Part shown: piece after piece, positions 9,095 through 17,940 of the stretch
Numbering within the stretch: the stretch's first letter is position 1
How the letters are laid out: every line of letters starts with the position of its first letter
Assembly (NCBI RefSeq): GCF_900016645.1
Contig: NZ_CDGJ01000015.1
Source: Acididesulfobacillus acetoxydans
Lineage (GTDB): Bacteria; Bacillota; Desulfitobacteriia; Desulfitobacteriales; Desulfitobacteriaceae
DNA length: 64,000 nucleotides
Reading direction: 5' to 3' (one strand)
Program-made: the position numbers and the translations under genes
Notes under the pieces: model-generated
The model's database searches: none
The model's input: only the letters and a program-made list of their open reading frames with translations
What the model was told of the DNA's origin: nothing

Positions 9095-10300
9095 GTGAAA
9101 AAGGTAGTGCTGGCATATTCGGGGGGACTGGATACTTCCGTTATTATTCCCTGGCTTAAAGAAAACTACGGCTGCGAGGTTATCGCCATGGCGGCTGATT
9201 TGGGCCAGGGTGAGGAATTGGCTCCGCTGAAGGAAAAGGCGATTAAAACCGGAGCGAGCAAAATATACATTGAAAATCTCCAAGAAGAGTTTGTCACGGA
9301 CTTCATTTATCCGACTTTAAAGGCAGGTGCCGTATATGAAGGGAAATACCTCCTCGGCACATCTTTTGCCCGGCCGCTGATTGCCCGCCGTCTGGTGGAA
9401 ATTGCCGAAAAAGAAGGAGCAGTGGCCATTGCTCATGGGGCCACGGGCAAAGGAAATGACCAGGTGCGTTTCGAGCTCAGTGTCAAGGCACTCAATCCCG
9501 ACCTGGAAATCATAGCGCCTTGGCGGCTTTGGGATATCAAATCCCGGGAAGACGCCATCGATTACGCGGCGGCGAGGGGGATTGCCATTCCCGTGAACAA
9601 GGAACGCCCCTACAGCATGGATCGTAATCTTTGGCATCTCAGCCATGAGGGCGGAGATCTGGAGGATCCCTGGAATGAGCCGAAACGGGACCTGTATCTG
9701 CTGGGCGCGGCGCCCGAGGACGCGCCGGATGAACCCACCCATTTGGAGCTGGGTTTCAAAGAGGGCATTCCCCGGACTTTGAACGGGGAAGAAACAGCCC
9801 CGGTCGCCTTGCTCGCCGCACTTAATGAGATGGGCGGCAAGAACGGGGTGGGTATTGTGGATATGGTGGAAAACCGCCTGGTTGGGATGAAGTCGCGCGG
9901 GGTTTATGAGACGCCGGGCGGGACCATTCTCTATCAAGCACATCAAGCCCTGGAACAGTTGACCCTGGACCGGACCACTTATCACTACAAAGAACAAGTC
10001 GCTCTTCGCTACGCCGAGCTGGTTTACGACGGGCTTTGGTATTCTCCGCTGCGGGAGGCCCTGGCCGCTTTTGTGGACGCGACGCAGAAAAACGTCAGCG
10101 GAACGGTGCGCCTCAAACTCTACAAAGGAAGTTGCACGGTTACGGGTGTCAAGTCCCCCTATTCCCTGTATGACGAAGAATTCGCAACTTTTGGCCGGGA
10201 TGGGGTCTATAATCAAAAAGATGCCGAAGGGTTCATCAATCTTTTTGGACTTCCCCTGAAAGTGAAGGCGCTAATGGAGAAAAAGACCGGTTTGCGTTGA
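9095..10300 (+). CDS. argG: Argininosuccinate synthase (ArgG)
   Basis: Joins citrulline and aspartate with ATP cleavage to AMP and PPi. The 401-residue product starts at GTG 9095 with AGGAGG 8 bases upstream, which puts the ATP-pyrophosphatase motif AYSGGLDTS at residues 7-15, as in the family. The GATGKGNDQVRFE segment and TLDR are also present. In-frame starts further upstream lack family similarity. A rho-independent terminator follows at 10357. Confidence 0.96.
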   Translation: MKKVVLAYSGGLDTSVIIPWLKENYGCEVIAMAADLGQGEELAPLKEKAIKTGASKIYIENLQEEFVTDFIYPTLKAGAVYEGKYLLGTSFARPLIARRLVEIAEKEGAVAIAHGATGKGNDQVRFELSVKALNPDLEIIAPWRLWDIKSREDAIDYAAARGIAIPVNKERPYSMDRNLWHLSHEGGDLEDPWNEPKRDLYLLGAAPEDAPDEPTHLELGFKEGIPRTLNGEETAPVALLAALNEMGGKNGVGIVDMVENRLVGMKSRGVYETPGGTILYQAHQALEQLTLDRTTYHYKEQVALRYAELVYDGLWYSPLREALAAFVDATQKNVSGTVRLKLYKGSCTVTGVKSPYSLYDEEFATFGRDGVYNQKDAEGFINLFGLPLKVKALMEKKTGLR

Positions 10301-10356
10301 TTTTTCGGGAGTTTGTTTGACATGTGCCAGTCAATCGGGCTTGTGTCGCCCCTGTG

Positions 10357-10385
10357 AAAAGCATCCGTGAGGATGCTTTTCTTAC
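10357..10385 (+). terminator. Rho-independent terminator after argG
   Basis: Perfect 10-bp stem AAAAGCATCC / GGATGCTTTT with a GTGA loop (10357-10380), followed by a T-rich tail. It ends the argF-argG unit. Confidence 0.9.
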
Positions 10386-10402
10386 TTTTTACCCAATCGT
10401 TG

Positions 10403-10552
10403 GACTCCCACTTCTGCAAGTGGGAGCGGCGCCCCGTACTCCGCTGCGCTGGGGGTAGACTCAGCCTTGGGGCGTCATTGTCCACCGGACAATGACGCCT
10501 TCGCCGCGAAGTATAATTTGGGGATAGGCGGCTTCGGCGAAACGAGTTCACT
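10403..10552 (+). repeat. Dispersed double-hairpin repeat, copy B
   Basis: Hairpin CTCCCACTT-CTGC-AAGTGGGAG (10405-10426) is followed by a CCCC/GGGG hairpin, then AGACTCAGCC. Next is a long perfect hairpin with core TCCACCGGA (about 10481-10499), and the 12-mer AACGAGTTCACT at 10541-10552. The first 80 bases closely match copy D at 37373. It lies between the argG terminator and the argH promoter. Confidence 0.8.
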
Positions 10553-10642
10553 CAACAGACCGTTCACCTGCGCCTCTCGAAGCCGGTTGCGCTCTTGGAG
10601 TGACCGGGTGTACGACACTGACGTGGGTTGGCCGGCTCCTAT

Positions 10643-10671
10643 TTGACAGGGGTTTCGCCCCTGGTTAGAAT
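10643..10671 (+). promoter_or_regulatory. argH promoter
   Basis: Consensus TTGACA at 10643-10648, a 17-base spacer and TAGAAT at 10666-10671. The spacer contains an inverted repeat, CAGGGG and CCCCTG around TTTCG. It stands 91 bases before argH and behind the argG terminator, so argH has its own start of transcription. Confidence 0.8.
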
Positions 10672-10761
10672 TAAAACAACGCGCGGTCTTTTTCCCCTGC
10701 GGGTTAAAAGAGGAAGGAGGAAGGGTCTGGATCTGAGGTAAGGATACCGGCCCTGACGATT

Positions 10762-12144
10762 ATGAAATTATGGGGTGGCCGTTTCGAAAAAGACACGGAT
10801 GCTTTGGTGGAGGATTTTCATTCTTCCATAGCCTTTGACCGGCGGCTTTACAAGCAGGATATCCAGGGCAGCATGGCCCACGCGCGCATGCTGGGCAGGA
10901 TAGGGGTTTTGTCCCGGCAAGAGGCGGAGATTCTGCTTCGGGGTTTGGACGGGCTTCTGGCAGACATTGAGGCCGGCCGGGTGGAGTTTGAAACAGGGGC
11001 CGAAGACATCCACATGAATATTGAAAAGCTGCTGACGGAACGGGTCGGAACGGTGGGAAAAAAGCTGCATACGGCCCGCAGCCGCAATGACCAGGTGGCT
11101 CTGGATTTGCGTCTTTTTCTGAGAGAAGAAATCGACGCAACGAAGGACTTGCTGGTACGCCTATTGCGCACGCTCTTGGAATTGGCGGAAAAGCACAAGG
11201 AGACCTGGATGCCCGGTTACACGCATTTGCAAAAAGCCCAACCCATCAGTTTCGGACATCATTTAACAGCCTATGTGCAAATGTTTTTGCGCGATTTGGG
11301 GCGCCTAAGAGATACGCGCCGGCGGCTGAACTTTTCTCCGCTTGGCTCGGGGGCTTTGGCCGGAACTACTTTTCCCTTACAACGTGAAGCTGTGGCGGAG
11401 GAACTCGGTTTTGCAGGGGTAACTTTGAACAGTCTGGACGGGGTGAGCGACCGGGACTTTGCCCTGGAGTTTCTCGGCGCGGCATCCATTTTAATGATGC
11501 ATCTGAGCCGCTTGTGCGAGGAGCTTGTCCTCTGGTCGAGCGGGGAATTTCGTTTTGTGGTGATGGATGACGGTTACAGCACCGGCTCGAGTATTATGCC
11601 GCAAAAGAAAAACCCCGACGTGGCGGAACTGGTCCGGGGGAAAACGGGCCGGGTTTATGGTGACTTGATGGCCCTGCTGACTGTGATGAAAGGCTTGCCT
11701 TTGGCCTACAACAAAGACATGCAGGAAGATAAAGAAAGTGTGTTTGATGCTGTAGATACCGTGAAGAAATCCCTCTCGGTCGTCGAACCGATGCTCGGCA
11801 CGATGCAGGTCGACAAGCAAGCCATGGCCCGGGCAGCGAGACAGGGCTTTACCAATGCCACGGATCTGGCCGATTATTTGGCCAAGAAAGGGGTGCCCTT
11901 TCGGCAAGCCCATGAATTGGTCGGCAGGATCGTCCTTTATTGCAGCAAGCGCGGGCTCGCTCTGGAGGATCTGACGGCGGCGCAGTTCCGGGAATTCTCG
12001 GAGGTGTTCGAGCCGGATTTGTTTCAAACCATCGGTATCGAGCACTGTGTGCGCGCCCGAGGTCTCACCGGAGGACCCGCTCCCGAAGCCGTGGCCGCGG
12101 GAATTGCCCGAAGCCGGGAGATCCTGGCCGAATTGCTCCGGTAA
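10762..12144 (+). CDS. argH: Argininosuccinate lyase (ArgH)
   Basis: Splits argininosuccinate into arginine and fumarate, the last step of the pathway. The 460-residue length is typical of the fumarase/aspartase superfamily. Signature GSSIMPQKKNP is present near residue 275, with the TARSRNDQ and TVMKGLPLAYNKDMQED segments. The ATG at 10762 fits the family N-terminus (MKLWGGRF), but the nearest purine-rich ribosome site (GAGGTAAGGA) is unusually far, about 17 bases, so translation may be weak or use another signal. Confidence 0.96.
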   Translation: MKLWGGRFEKDTDALVEDFHSSIAFDRRLYKQDIQGSMAHARMLGRIGVLSRQEAEILLRGLDGLLADIEAGRVEFETGAEDIHMNIEKLLTERVGTVGKKLHTARSRNDQVALDLRLFLREEIDATKDLLVRLLRTLLELAEKHKETWMPGYTHLQKAQPISFGHHLTAYVQMFLRDLGRLRDTRRRLNFSPLGSGALAGTTFPLQREAVAEELGFAGVTLNSLDGVSDRDFALEFLGAASILMMHLSRLCEELVLWSSGEFRFVVMDDGYSTGSSIMPQKKNPDVAELVRGKTGRVYGDLMALLTVMKGLPLAYNKDMQEDKESVFDAVDTVKKSLSVVEPMLGTMQVDKQAMARAARQGFTNATDLADYLAKKGVPFRQAHELVGRIVLYCSKRGLALEDLTAAQFREFSEVFEPDLFQTIGIEHCVRARGLTGGPAPEAVAAGIARSREILAELLR

Positions 12145-12155
12145 TTCCGGCTTCC

Positions 12156-12196
12156 TGTGGAATACCTGTGCATAATGTGGATAAGTTTGTGGATAA
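12156..12196 (+). promoter_or_regulatory. DnaA-box cluster 1
   Basis: Two exact TGTGGATAA words (reverse complement of the DnaA box TTATCCACA) lie at 12176-12184 and 12188-12196. A one-mismatch copy TGTGCATAA is at 12167-12175, and a weaker TGTGGAATA begins at 12156. All are in the same orientation. They precede a TATAAT at 12232-12237 that may be the -10 of the NAD-salvage operon. Confidence 0.6.
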
Positions 12197-12287
12197 CAGG
12201 GGAGAACGGTGAATAGCGGCGGATAGCAGTATATAATATCACAGAGAACGGCAGTGAATAACACTCAGATGGAAATGGGGCTCGAAT

Positions 12288-13733
12288 GTGCGGAACTTGA
12301 CGATGTTGACGGATCTTTATCAATTGACAATGATGCAGGGGTATCGGGCCAACGGCTGCTGGGAGAAGGAGGCAGTATTTGATCTCTTTTTCCGTACCCT
12401 TCCGCCGGGAAGCGGTTATGCACTGGCAGCCGGGTTGGAGCAAGTTGTCGGCTATATAGAAAACTTGCATTTTGACGAGGACGACCTTAAATACTTGAGC
12501 AGTTTGAATTTGTTTCAGAAAGATTTTCTGGCTGAACTGCGGCAGTTTCGTTTTACGGGGGATATAGACGCGGTGCCGGAAGGAAGTGTGGTCTTCCCTT
12601 ACGAACCGCTGGTCCGGGTTAAAGGCCGGATTTTCGAAGCCCAGCTCTTAGAGACGGCTCTTCTGAACCTCGTCAATTTTGAAACCCTTATTGCCACCAA
12701 AGCGTCCAGGGTTGTGGCAGCGACGCAAGGGGGGGCGGTGATGGAGTTCGGCCTGCGCCGCGCTCAGGGTCCCGATGCCGGCACTTTTGGTGCCCGGGCC
12801 GCTTTTATCGGCGGAGTGAAGTCAACGTCCAATGTGCTGGCCGGTGAACGTTACGGAATTCCCGTTTCCGGTACTCAGGCGCACAGTTGGATTCAATGCT
12901 TTTCTTCGGAATTGGAGGCTTTTCGGGCCTATGCCAAGACGTTCCCGGACCAATGCCTGCTACTGGTGGACACCTACAATGTCCTTAAGTCCGGTGTGCC
13001 CAATGCGATTAAAGTGGGATTGGAATTGGAAAAGGAAGGCCACCGTTTTCTGGGCATCAGGATCGACAGCGGGGACCTGGCCTACTTGTCACGGCAAGCC
13101 AGGAGAATGCTGGATGAGGCGGGGCTTAAACAGGCCATCATCGTGGGTTCCAACGATTTGGATGAGGAAACAATCTGGGCCATCCGGGGCCAAGGAGCGG
13201 CCATCGATGCTTGGGGCGTCGGAACCCATCTCATTACCTCCAAGGATGCGCCTTCTTTGGGTGGGGTTTATAAACTGGCGGCAGAAGGGGAGAAGGGAAT
13301 TTTCACTCCCCGACTGAAAGTATCTGAAAACACAGCCAAGATTACTAACCCGGGGATCAAGAAAGTGGTTCGTTTCTATAACCGGGAGGGAAAAGCCCTG
13401 GCCGACCTTATCGCTTTGGAGGAGGAGGAGTTTAACAGCCCCGCCTTAACCATCTTTGACCCGGTTCAAACTTGGAAGCGGAAGACCCTGGAGGATTTTC
13501 GGACGCGGGAGCTCCTGGTCCCCGTATTTCGCGGCGGCCGGCGGGTTTATTCCCTGCCGGAGCTGACGGAGATTCAGAAATATGCCGCAAGGGAATTGGA
13601 TACACTTTGGGGGGAAGTCAAACGGCTGGCCAATCCCCACCGCTATATCGTCGATCTCTCGGCCGGGCTTTACGATTTGAAACAGAAGCTCTTGCGCGAG
13701 GTTAATTTAGGGCTGGAGGAACGCGAGGGTTAA
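12288..13733 (+). CDS. pncB: Nicotinate phosphoribosyltransferase
   Basis: Adds phosphoribosyl from PRPP to nicotinate, the entry step of Preiss-Handler NAD salvage. The 481-residue product begins MRNLTMLTDLYQLTMMQGY, the classic N-terminus of the family, and has the MEFGLRRAQGPD motif and the VGSNDLDE phosphate-binding region. The GTG at 12288 has GGAAATGGGG about 7 bases upstream; ATG 12303 is an alternative without a ribosome site. It is followed by nadE, so the pair covers salvage from nicotinate through to amidation. Confidence 0.93.
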   Translation: MRNLTMLTDLYQLTMMQGYRANGCWEKEAVFDLFFRTLPPGSGYALAAGLEQVVGYIENLHFDEDDLKYLSSLNLFQKDFLAELRQFRFTGDIDAVPEGSVVFPYEPLVRVKGRIFEAQLLETALLNLVNFETLIATKASRVVAATQGGAVMEFGLRRAQGPDAGTFGARAAFIGGVKSTSNVLAGERYGIPVSGTQAHSWIQCFSSELEAFRAYAKTFPDQCLLLVDTYNVLKSGVPNAIKVGLELEKEGHRFLGIRIDSGDLAYLSRQARRMLDEAGLKQAIIVGSNDLDEETIWAIRGQGAAIDAWGVGTHLITSKDAPSLGGVYKLAAEGEKGIFTPRLKVSENTAKITNPGIKKVVRFYNREGKALADLIALEEEEFNSPALTIFDPVQTWKRKTLEDFRTRELLVPVFRGGRRVYSLPELTEIQKYAARELDTLWGEVKRLANPHRYIVDLSAGLYDLKQKLLREVNLGLEEREG

Positions 13734-13821
13734 AGCGCCGGCAGGAATGTCGTGACAGTAAGCACCGGAGCCAATATTCGGGAACTAAGTTTCAGTGAAC
13801 AAAGGGAGGGATTTTTTAGCA

Positions 13822-14595
13822 ATGTGGACAGACGAAGAAATCCAAAGCCGCATTCAGAGGGCAGTGGAGTGGCTGCGGGAGCAGGCCCTGCTAGCCGGAG
13901 CGCAAGGGCTGCTCGTCGGAGTATCCGGCGGTGTTGATTCGGCCGTCGTAGCCGGGTTGTGCAAAAGGGCTTTTCCTGAGCATTCCTTGGCGGTAATTAT
14001 GCCGGCCCAGTCTAATCCCCGGGACCGCGAGGATGCCTTGCTTGTGGCCAAAACTCATGGCCTGCGCACTGCAGAGGTCGAATTGGATGAGGCCCACCGG
14101 CTGATTATGACCCAGGTCGAGGCAAGTCTGACTGGGACGGGTTTGGAGGCACGGGGTCTCCGTATCAGTCAAGGAAACTTAAAGGCGCGCCTGCGCATGT
14201 CCACTCTCTACGCGGTGGCTAATGCTTTAAACTATTTGGTAGTCGGAACAGACAATGCTCCGGAAAGCTATACCGGGTACTTTACCAAGTACGGGGACGG
14301 AGGGGTGGACATTCTGCCCATCAGTTCCTTGACAAAAAGTGAGGTGCGGGTCTGGGCGCGAGCTTTGGGACTTCCGGACGAAATCTGCGCAAGGACACCC
14401 ACCGCGGGACTTTGGGCCGGGCAAACAGATGAAAAGGAAATGGGCCTTACTTACGACGAGCTTGACCGTTATTTGTTGGGGGGAGAGGTTAAGGCGGAAG
14501 TACGGGAGCGTATCGAAGCCCTGCACCGGGCGAGTGAGCATAAGCGCCGCCTGCCGCCCGGCCTGGAGCTGCCCCGACTGGAGAGGCTGGTTTAG
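13822..14595 (+). CDS. nadE: NH3-dependent NAD+ synthetase (NadE)
   Basis: Amidates deamido-NAD to NAD using ammonia and ATP. The 257-residue product has the PP-loop SGGVDSA (about residues 36-42) and the VVGTDNAPESYTGYFTKYGDGG substrate region in shortened quotation; it lacks a glutaminase domain, hence the ammonia-dependent type. I chose ATG 13822 (GGGAGGG 11 bases upstream) over GTG 13795. It lies 88 bases after the nicotinate phosphoribosyltransferase and 2 bases before the next gene. Confidence 0.93.
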   Translation: MWTDEEIQSRIQRAVEWLREQALLAGAQGLLVGVSGGVDSAVVAGLCKRAFPEHSLAVIMPAQSNPRDREDALLVAKTHGLRTAEVELDEAHRLIMTQVEASLTGTGLEARGLRISQGNLKARLRMSTLYAVANALNYLVVGTDNAPESYTGYFTKYGDGGVDILPISSLTKSEVRVWARALGLPDEICARTPTAGLWAGQTDEKEMGLTYDELDRYLLGGEVKAEVRERIEALHRASEHKRRLPPGLELPRLERLV

Positions 14596-14597
14596 GG

Positions 14598-15155
14598 ATG
14601 CGTATAGGGGTGGATATTGACGGAGTGGTGTCAGACAGTTATCCTGCTTGGTTGCAGGAGCTGAACCGCCATTATGGCAAAAATATTACAGTCTTGGAAG
14701 ACTATGAGATGCACTTAGTGTTTGACGTTCCCTGGGATGACATGAATGATTTCTTCGTTGAAAATGTCGATCATCTTCTCAGCATGCCAAAACCTGTGCC
14801 GGGTGCCAGAGAGGGGATCGAAAGCCTGCGCCGGGAAGGGCATGAAGTAATCTTCGTCACGGCGCGGCGTCCGGAAGAAGAGAAAGTGACCCTCAAGTGG
14901 CTGGAGAAATATGAGATACCTCATGAGACCGTTCTTTTCAGCGGCTTCAAAAGCAAGGTGGATTTGGTCAAGCAGTGGCAACTGGAGGCTTTTGTCGAAG
15001 ACCACCTGGCCAACGCTCGGGGAATCTCCGCACTGGGCGTGCCGGTGCTCCTGCTGACGACCAGTTACAACCGGGGGAAACTCCCGGCGGGGGTTACCCG
15101 TTGTGCGACCTGGACGGAGATGGTGACGGTGCTGAGGCAACTGGCTTCCGGCTAA
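14598..15155 (+). CDS. HAD-family 5'(3')-nucleotidase-like protein
   Basis: A 185-residue haloacid dehalogenase-like hydrolase of the 5' nucleotidase (deoxyribonucleotidase, YqfW-like) group. The nucleophile motif is DIDGVV at residues 5-10. Motif II is FVTARR and a conserved Lys lies in SGFKSKVDLV; motif III is FVEDH. It probably dephosphorylates nucleotides. It starts 2 bases after the nadE stop, so translation is coupled and a nucleotide-metabolism role is plausible. Its 3' end overlaps murC, on the other strand, by 4 bases. Confidence 0.82.
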   Translation: MRIGVDIDGVVSDSYPAWLQELNRHYGKNITVLEDYEMHLVFDVPWDDMNDFFVENVDHLLSMPKPVPGAREGIESLRREGHEVIFVTARRPEEEKVTLKWLEKYEIPHETVLFSGFKSKVDLVKQWQLEAFVEDHLANARGISALGVPVLLLTTSYNRGKLPAGVTRCATWTEMVTVLRQLASG

Positions 15156-16537
15156 CAGACCAGACCTTGGCCAACCTTGTAAATGTCTCCCGCTCCCAAA
15201 GTGAGGACGAGGTCCTCGGGGGAAAGGGTCTGGGAAAGATAATTCTTGATGTCTTCCAAGGTTCCGATGTACCGGGCTTGTTTTCCCTGTTGTTGAATCA
15301 GGTCAGCCAAAGACGCGGCCGAGATTGTGTGCAGATCCTGTTCCCTGGCGGAGGCGAAGATTTCGGCGACCACCACTTCATCGGCTGCTTGAAAGGCTTC
15401 TGAGAACTCCCGCAGCAATTTTTCCGTGCGGCTGAACGTATGGGGCTGGAAAATTGCCCGGATACGGCGGTCGGGGAAGGAAAGACGAGCCCCTTCCAGG
15501 GTGCTGCGGATCTCGGTGGGGTGATGGGCATAGTCATCCATGATTAAGGCCCCGTCGCGGATACCCAGTTGCTCAAACCGACGTTTGGTGCCGGTGAAAG
15601 TGCTCAGGCCGGTGAATATTTCCGCTGCGGGAACGCCAATCTCCTGACAGAAGGCAATGGCGGCCAGGGCATTGAGAATGTTATGCCGGCCCGACACGTG
15701 CAGGTCGAGATCCCCGGCGTATTGACCGTGAATAAAGATTCTCATGGAACTTCCCTGGTTTTTGAAAGTGATATCGGTGGCCTTGACATCCGCTTCCGGC
15801 GTGAAGCCGAAGGTCGTGACGGGGGCCTGACCGTGAATCAGCGCACGGTTGGGGTCCTCGTCCAGAACAAAAATATGCCCGTAAGGGGGGACTTTGGCGG
15901 CGAAGGTGGCAAAAGCCTGCACGACGTCGGCCAAATCCGTGAAATAATCGGGATGGTCGAATTCCATATTGGTGATAATCAAGAACTCGGGGGAATAATT
16001 CAAGAAGTGGCGGCGGTATTCACAAGACTCCGCCAGAAAAAGATCTCCGTGCCCGGCGCGGGCGTTGCCGCCGATGCCGGGAACATCGCTGCCGACGATG
16101 ACGGTGGGATCTAAGCCCGCTTGAATGAGTACCAAGGCTATCATGGCGGTTGTGGTCGTCTTGCCGTGAGTACCGGAGACGGCGATACCGCGTTTTTTAG
16201 TCATCAAACGCCCAAGATATTGCGGATAGGTGAGGACGGGAATATTGAGTTCCCGTGCTCGGGCAATTTCAGGGTGTTTTTCCGTATAAGCCGCGGAGGC
16301 GACGAGGAGATCGGCCTTTTCCACATTTTCGGGGGCGAAAGGCAATACGGAAATATGAGCCCTTTCCAAGACACTGTCCGTAAAAAACCTTTCCGACACA
16401 TCTGAACCGGTGACGGTTGCTCCGTCCACTTTTTCGGCAACTTGGGCCAAGGCACTCATGCCGGTTCCCTTGACCCCCACAAAATGGATATGTAATGACA
16501 AAGTTTCATCTTCCTTCCCAGTCGTTAAGTCATTCAT
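15152..16537 (-). CDS. murC: UDP-N-acetylmuramate--L-alanine ligase (MurC)
   Basis: Adds L-alanine to UDP-MurNAc, the first cytoplasmic peptide step of peptidoglycan synthesis. The protein has the N-terminal HFVGVKGTGMSALA nucleotide-binding loop, the Mur-ligase P-loop SGTHGKTTTTA, the DDYAHHPTEI motif and the C-terminal ligase domain. It is 461 residues from ATG 16537. A TTG at 16501 with a better ribosome site (AAGGAAG) gives an N-terminus closer to the Bacillus protein, so the start is uncertain by 12 codons. It stands alone, converging on the NAD operon. Confidence 0.94.
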   Translation of the reverse strand: MNDLTTGKEDETLSLHIHFVGVKGTGMSALAQVAEKVDGATVTGSDVSERFFTDSVLERAHISVLPFAPENVEKADLLVASAAYTEKHPEIARARELNIPVLTYPQYLGRLMTKKRGIAVSGTHGKTTTTAMIALVLIQAGLDPTVIVGSDVPGIGGNARAGHGDLFLAESCEYRRHFLNYSPEFLIITNMEFDHPDYFTDLADVVQAFATFAAKVPPYGHIFVLDEDPNRALIHGQAPVTTFGFTPEADVKATDITFKNQGSSMRIFIHGQYAGDLDLHVSGRHNILNALAAIAFCQEIGVPAAEIFTGLSTFTGTKRRFEQLGIRDGALIMDDYAHHPTEIRSTLEGARLSFPDRRIRAIFQPHTFSRTEKLLREFSEAFQAADEVVVAEIFASAREQDLHTISAASLADLIQQQGKQARYIGTLEDIKNYLSQTLSPEDLVLTLGAGDIYKVGQGLVC

Positions 16538-16711
16538 CAAAGCGAATATCCCTGCATCATATCCTCGAACCGAAAAGACATGGGGTGAACCCCAGCCTGA
16601 TACGAATCAATACGGGTTAATAACCAAAGGTAAGATTACACTATAACACTGCGACATTTGAAACCTACCTTACATTATACCCAATCTGCTCGGAAAAGGT
16701 ATCATGGGTTT

Positions 16712-16837
16712 AAAGGAAATTTTCCCCTTGAGCGGTCTTTCCGAAGGGAAGGGTGAGCACTGAGGATTGTGAAACATTTAGCGACGGAAAATCGACCGTT
16801 GGAGGTTCGATTTTCGCAATTGAGGGAAAATTCCTTT
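16712..16837. repeat. Nested inverted repeats between murC and the following gene
   Basis: Outer arms AAAGGAAATTTTCCCCTTGA (16712-16731) and TTGAGGGAAAATTCCTTT (16820-16837) are near-perfect complements. They enclose an inner pair (GAAAATCGACC near 16786 and GGTTCGATTTTC near 16804). The whole 126-base block could fold into one long hairpin. It may be a miniature element or a structured leader. A TATAAT at 16858-16863 follows and probably serves the downstream gene. Confidence 0.65.
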
Positions 16838-16898
16838 GGCCCATGAGAGGCCGGCGCTATAATGATGTCAGAAAATAAAATCTAAGGTGGGGTGTAAG

Positions 16899-17282
16899 AT
16901 GGGAGTGTGTTCTTTAAGGGCTGTACAGGAGGAGATGGGCTTAATTGACGGTCGGCAAAGGGATGGGATTGTTGTGGACCGTCAATTTGTCAGCTATTTT
17001 CTCATCGAATCTGCTCTTCTGGAGTACCCCGGTGTGGTCGAAGCGGGTGCCGTTTCCGACTGTGTCGACCGGCAGGATCCTGCGGCAAGCCAGGTGTTGA
17101 GGATCTTCCTTTCCTTAGATGACAGTGTGAAAGTGGATTTTGAGACCCTGCAAGAAGGGGTCAAGGAATATATTCGCCGCAAGTTTGACTTTAAAGGCCC
17201 GATCGTCGTCCGGGAACGTGAGAAGTTGCCCATGACGCGATCCGGCAAGATTATGCGCACGATTCTTAAGGAATGGAGTTAG
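16899..17282 (+). CDS. Free-standing acyl-CoA synthetase C-terminal (AMP-binding C) domain
   Basis: The 127-residue product matches only the mobile C-terminal domain of ANL-family synthetases. The FLIESALLEYPGVVEA segment corresponds to the (E)IESAL region and LPMTRSGKIMR carries the catalytic, acetylation-prone lysine. No adenylation domain is encoded on either side, and the gene has its own ribosome site (AGGTGG, 8 bases before ATG 16899), a TATAAT at 16858 and a terminator. It may be a relic or a genuine stand-alone partner/regulatory domain. Confidence 0.8.
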   Translation: MGVCSLRAVQEEMGLIDGRQRDGIVVDRQFVSYFLIESALLEYPGVVEAGAVSDCVDRQDPAASQVLRIFLSLDDSVKVDFETLQEGVKEYIRRKFDFKGPIVVREREKLPMTRSGKIMRTILKEWS

Positions 17283-17322
17283 GCGAGGGCTTTCTGGAAC
17301 GTGAATACGTGATGCCGGTACA

Positions 17323-17348
17323 GGCAGGGTCGATGGCCCTGCCTTTTG
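17323..17348 (+). terminator. Terminator after the acyl-CoA synthetase domain gene
   Basis: Stem GGCAGGG / CCCTGCC around a 7-base loop (17323-17343), followed by TTTT. It lies 40 bases after the stop codon. Confidence 0.75.
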
Positions 17349-17940
17349 GTTTGAAGGTGCAGGCAGCGGCTCCGGGGGGGTGGCGGGCCTTGAAGGCAGA
17401 TCCAAACGTTGTTTCAAAACGGTGCCGGCGCAGAACTGAAACTATCGCCACCAGTTGCAGGCGGAATTATCTTTCCTTGACTGGGGCAGAATAAGAACCG
17501 TTCACGAGCCGGCCACATCCCACTGGTCCCCTGCGGCTATTCACGATAACTTTACGCTGCCATCGATATCCGCACTCTGTCACGCTGCGCGCTTTCTGGA
17601 TAGGGAGAAAGTGCGTGACCGCGTTTCCCTGCCGGTTCGGCCAACCCCGCGAAGATTCATCGCCTCTTCAAATACCGGTTAGCCTTTGACCCCGTTGTTA
17701 ACTTTTGCCTTTTCTCCGACGCAACCCGGCGGCAGCAAGCAGGAATGGGGAGAAATCCCAAGCAAACTATTGACTTTTAGGTACGCAGTTCGGTTGTAGT
17801 TTCCCGCGGGTTTAAGGTAAAATATAAGGGGAAACAGGGGAACTTCACGTCCTCTTCGGCGGTCCGGGGGAGCGGTCTATGGGCAGTCGGAGGGGCGTCG
17901 GGAATTACCGAAGGCTTTTTACCGTTGGGGAGGGTGGTCG
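17349..17940. other. Long intergenic region, no gene recognised
   Basis: About 590 bases without a supported gene on either strand. Short open frames here lack ribosome sites and family similarity. A possible -35 TTGACT at 17770 with a weak -10 near 17795 may drive the cyclophilin gene, whose ribosome site (GGGGAGGG) lies just before 17941. Confidence 0.5.

Noticed and set aside
17450..17700. Possible degenerate gene in the spacer before the cyclophilin gene
   Set aside because: Short frames without RBS or recognisable similarity; nothing definite to annotate.
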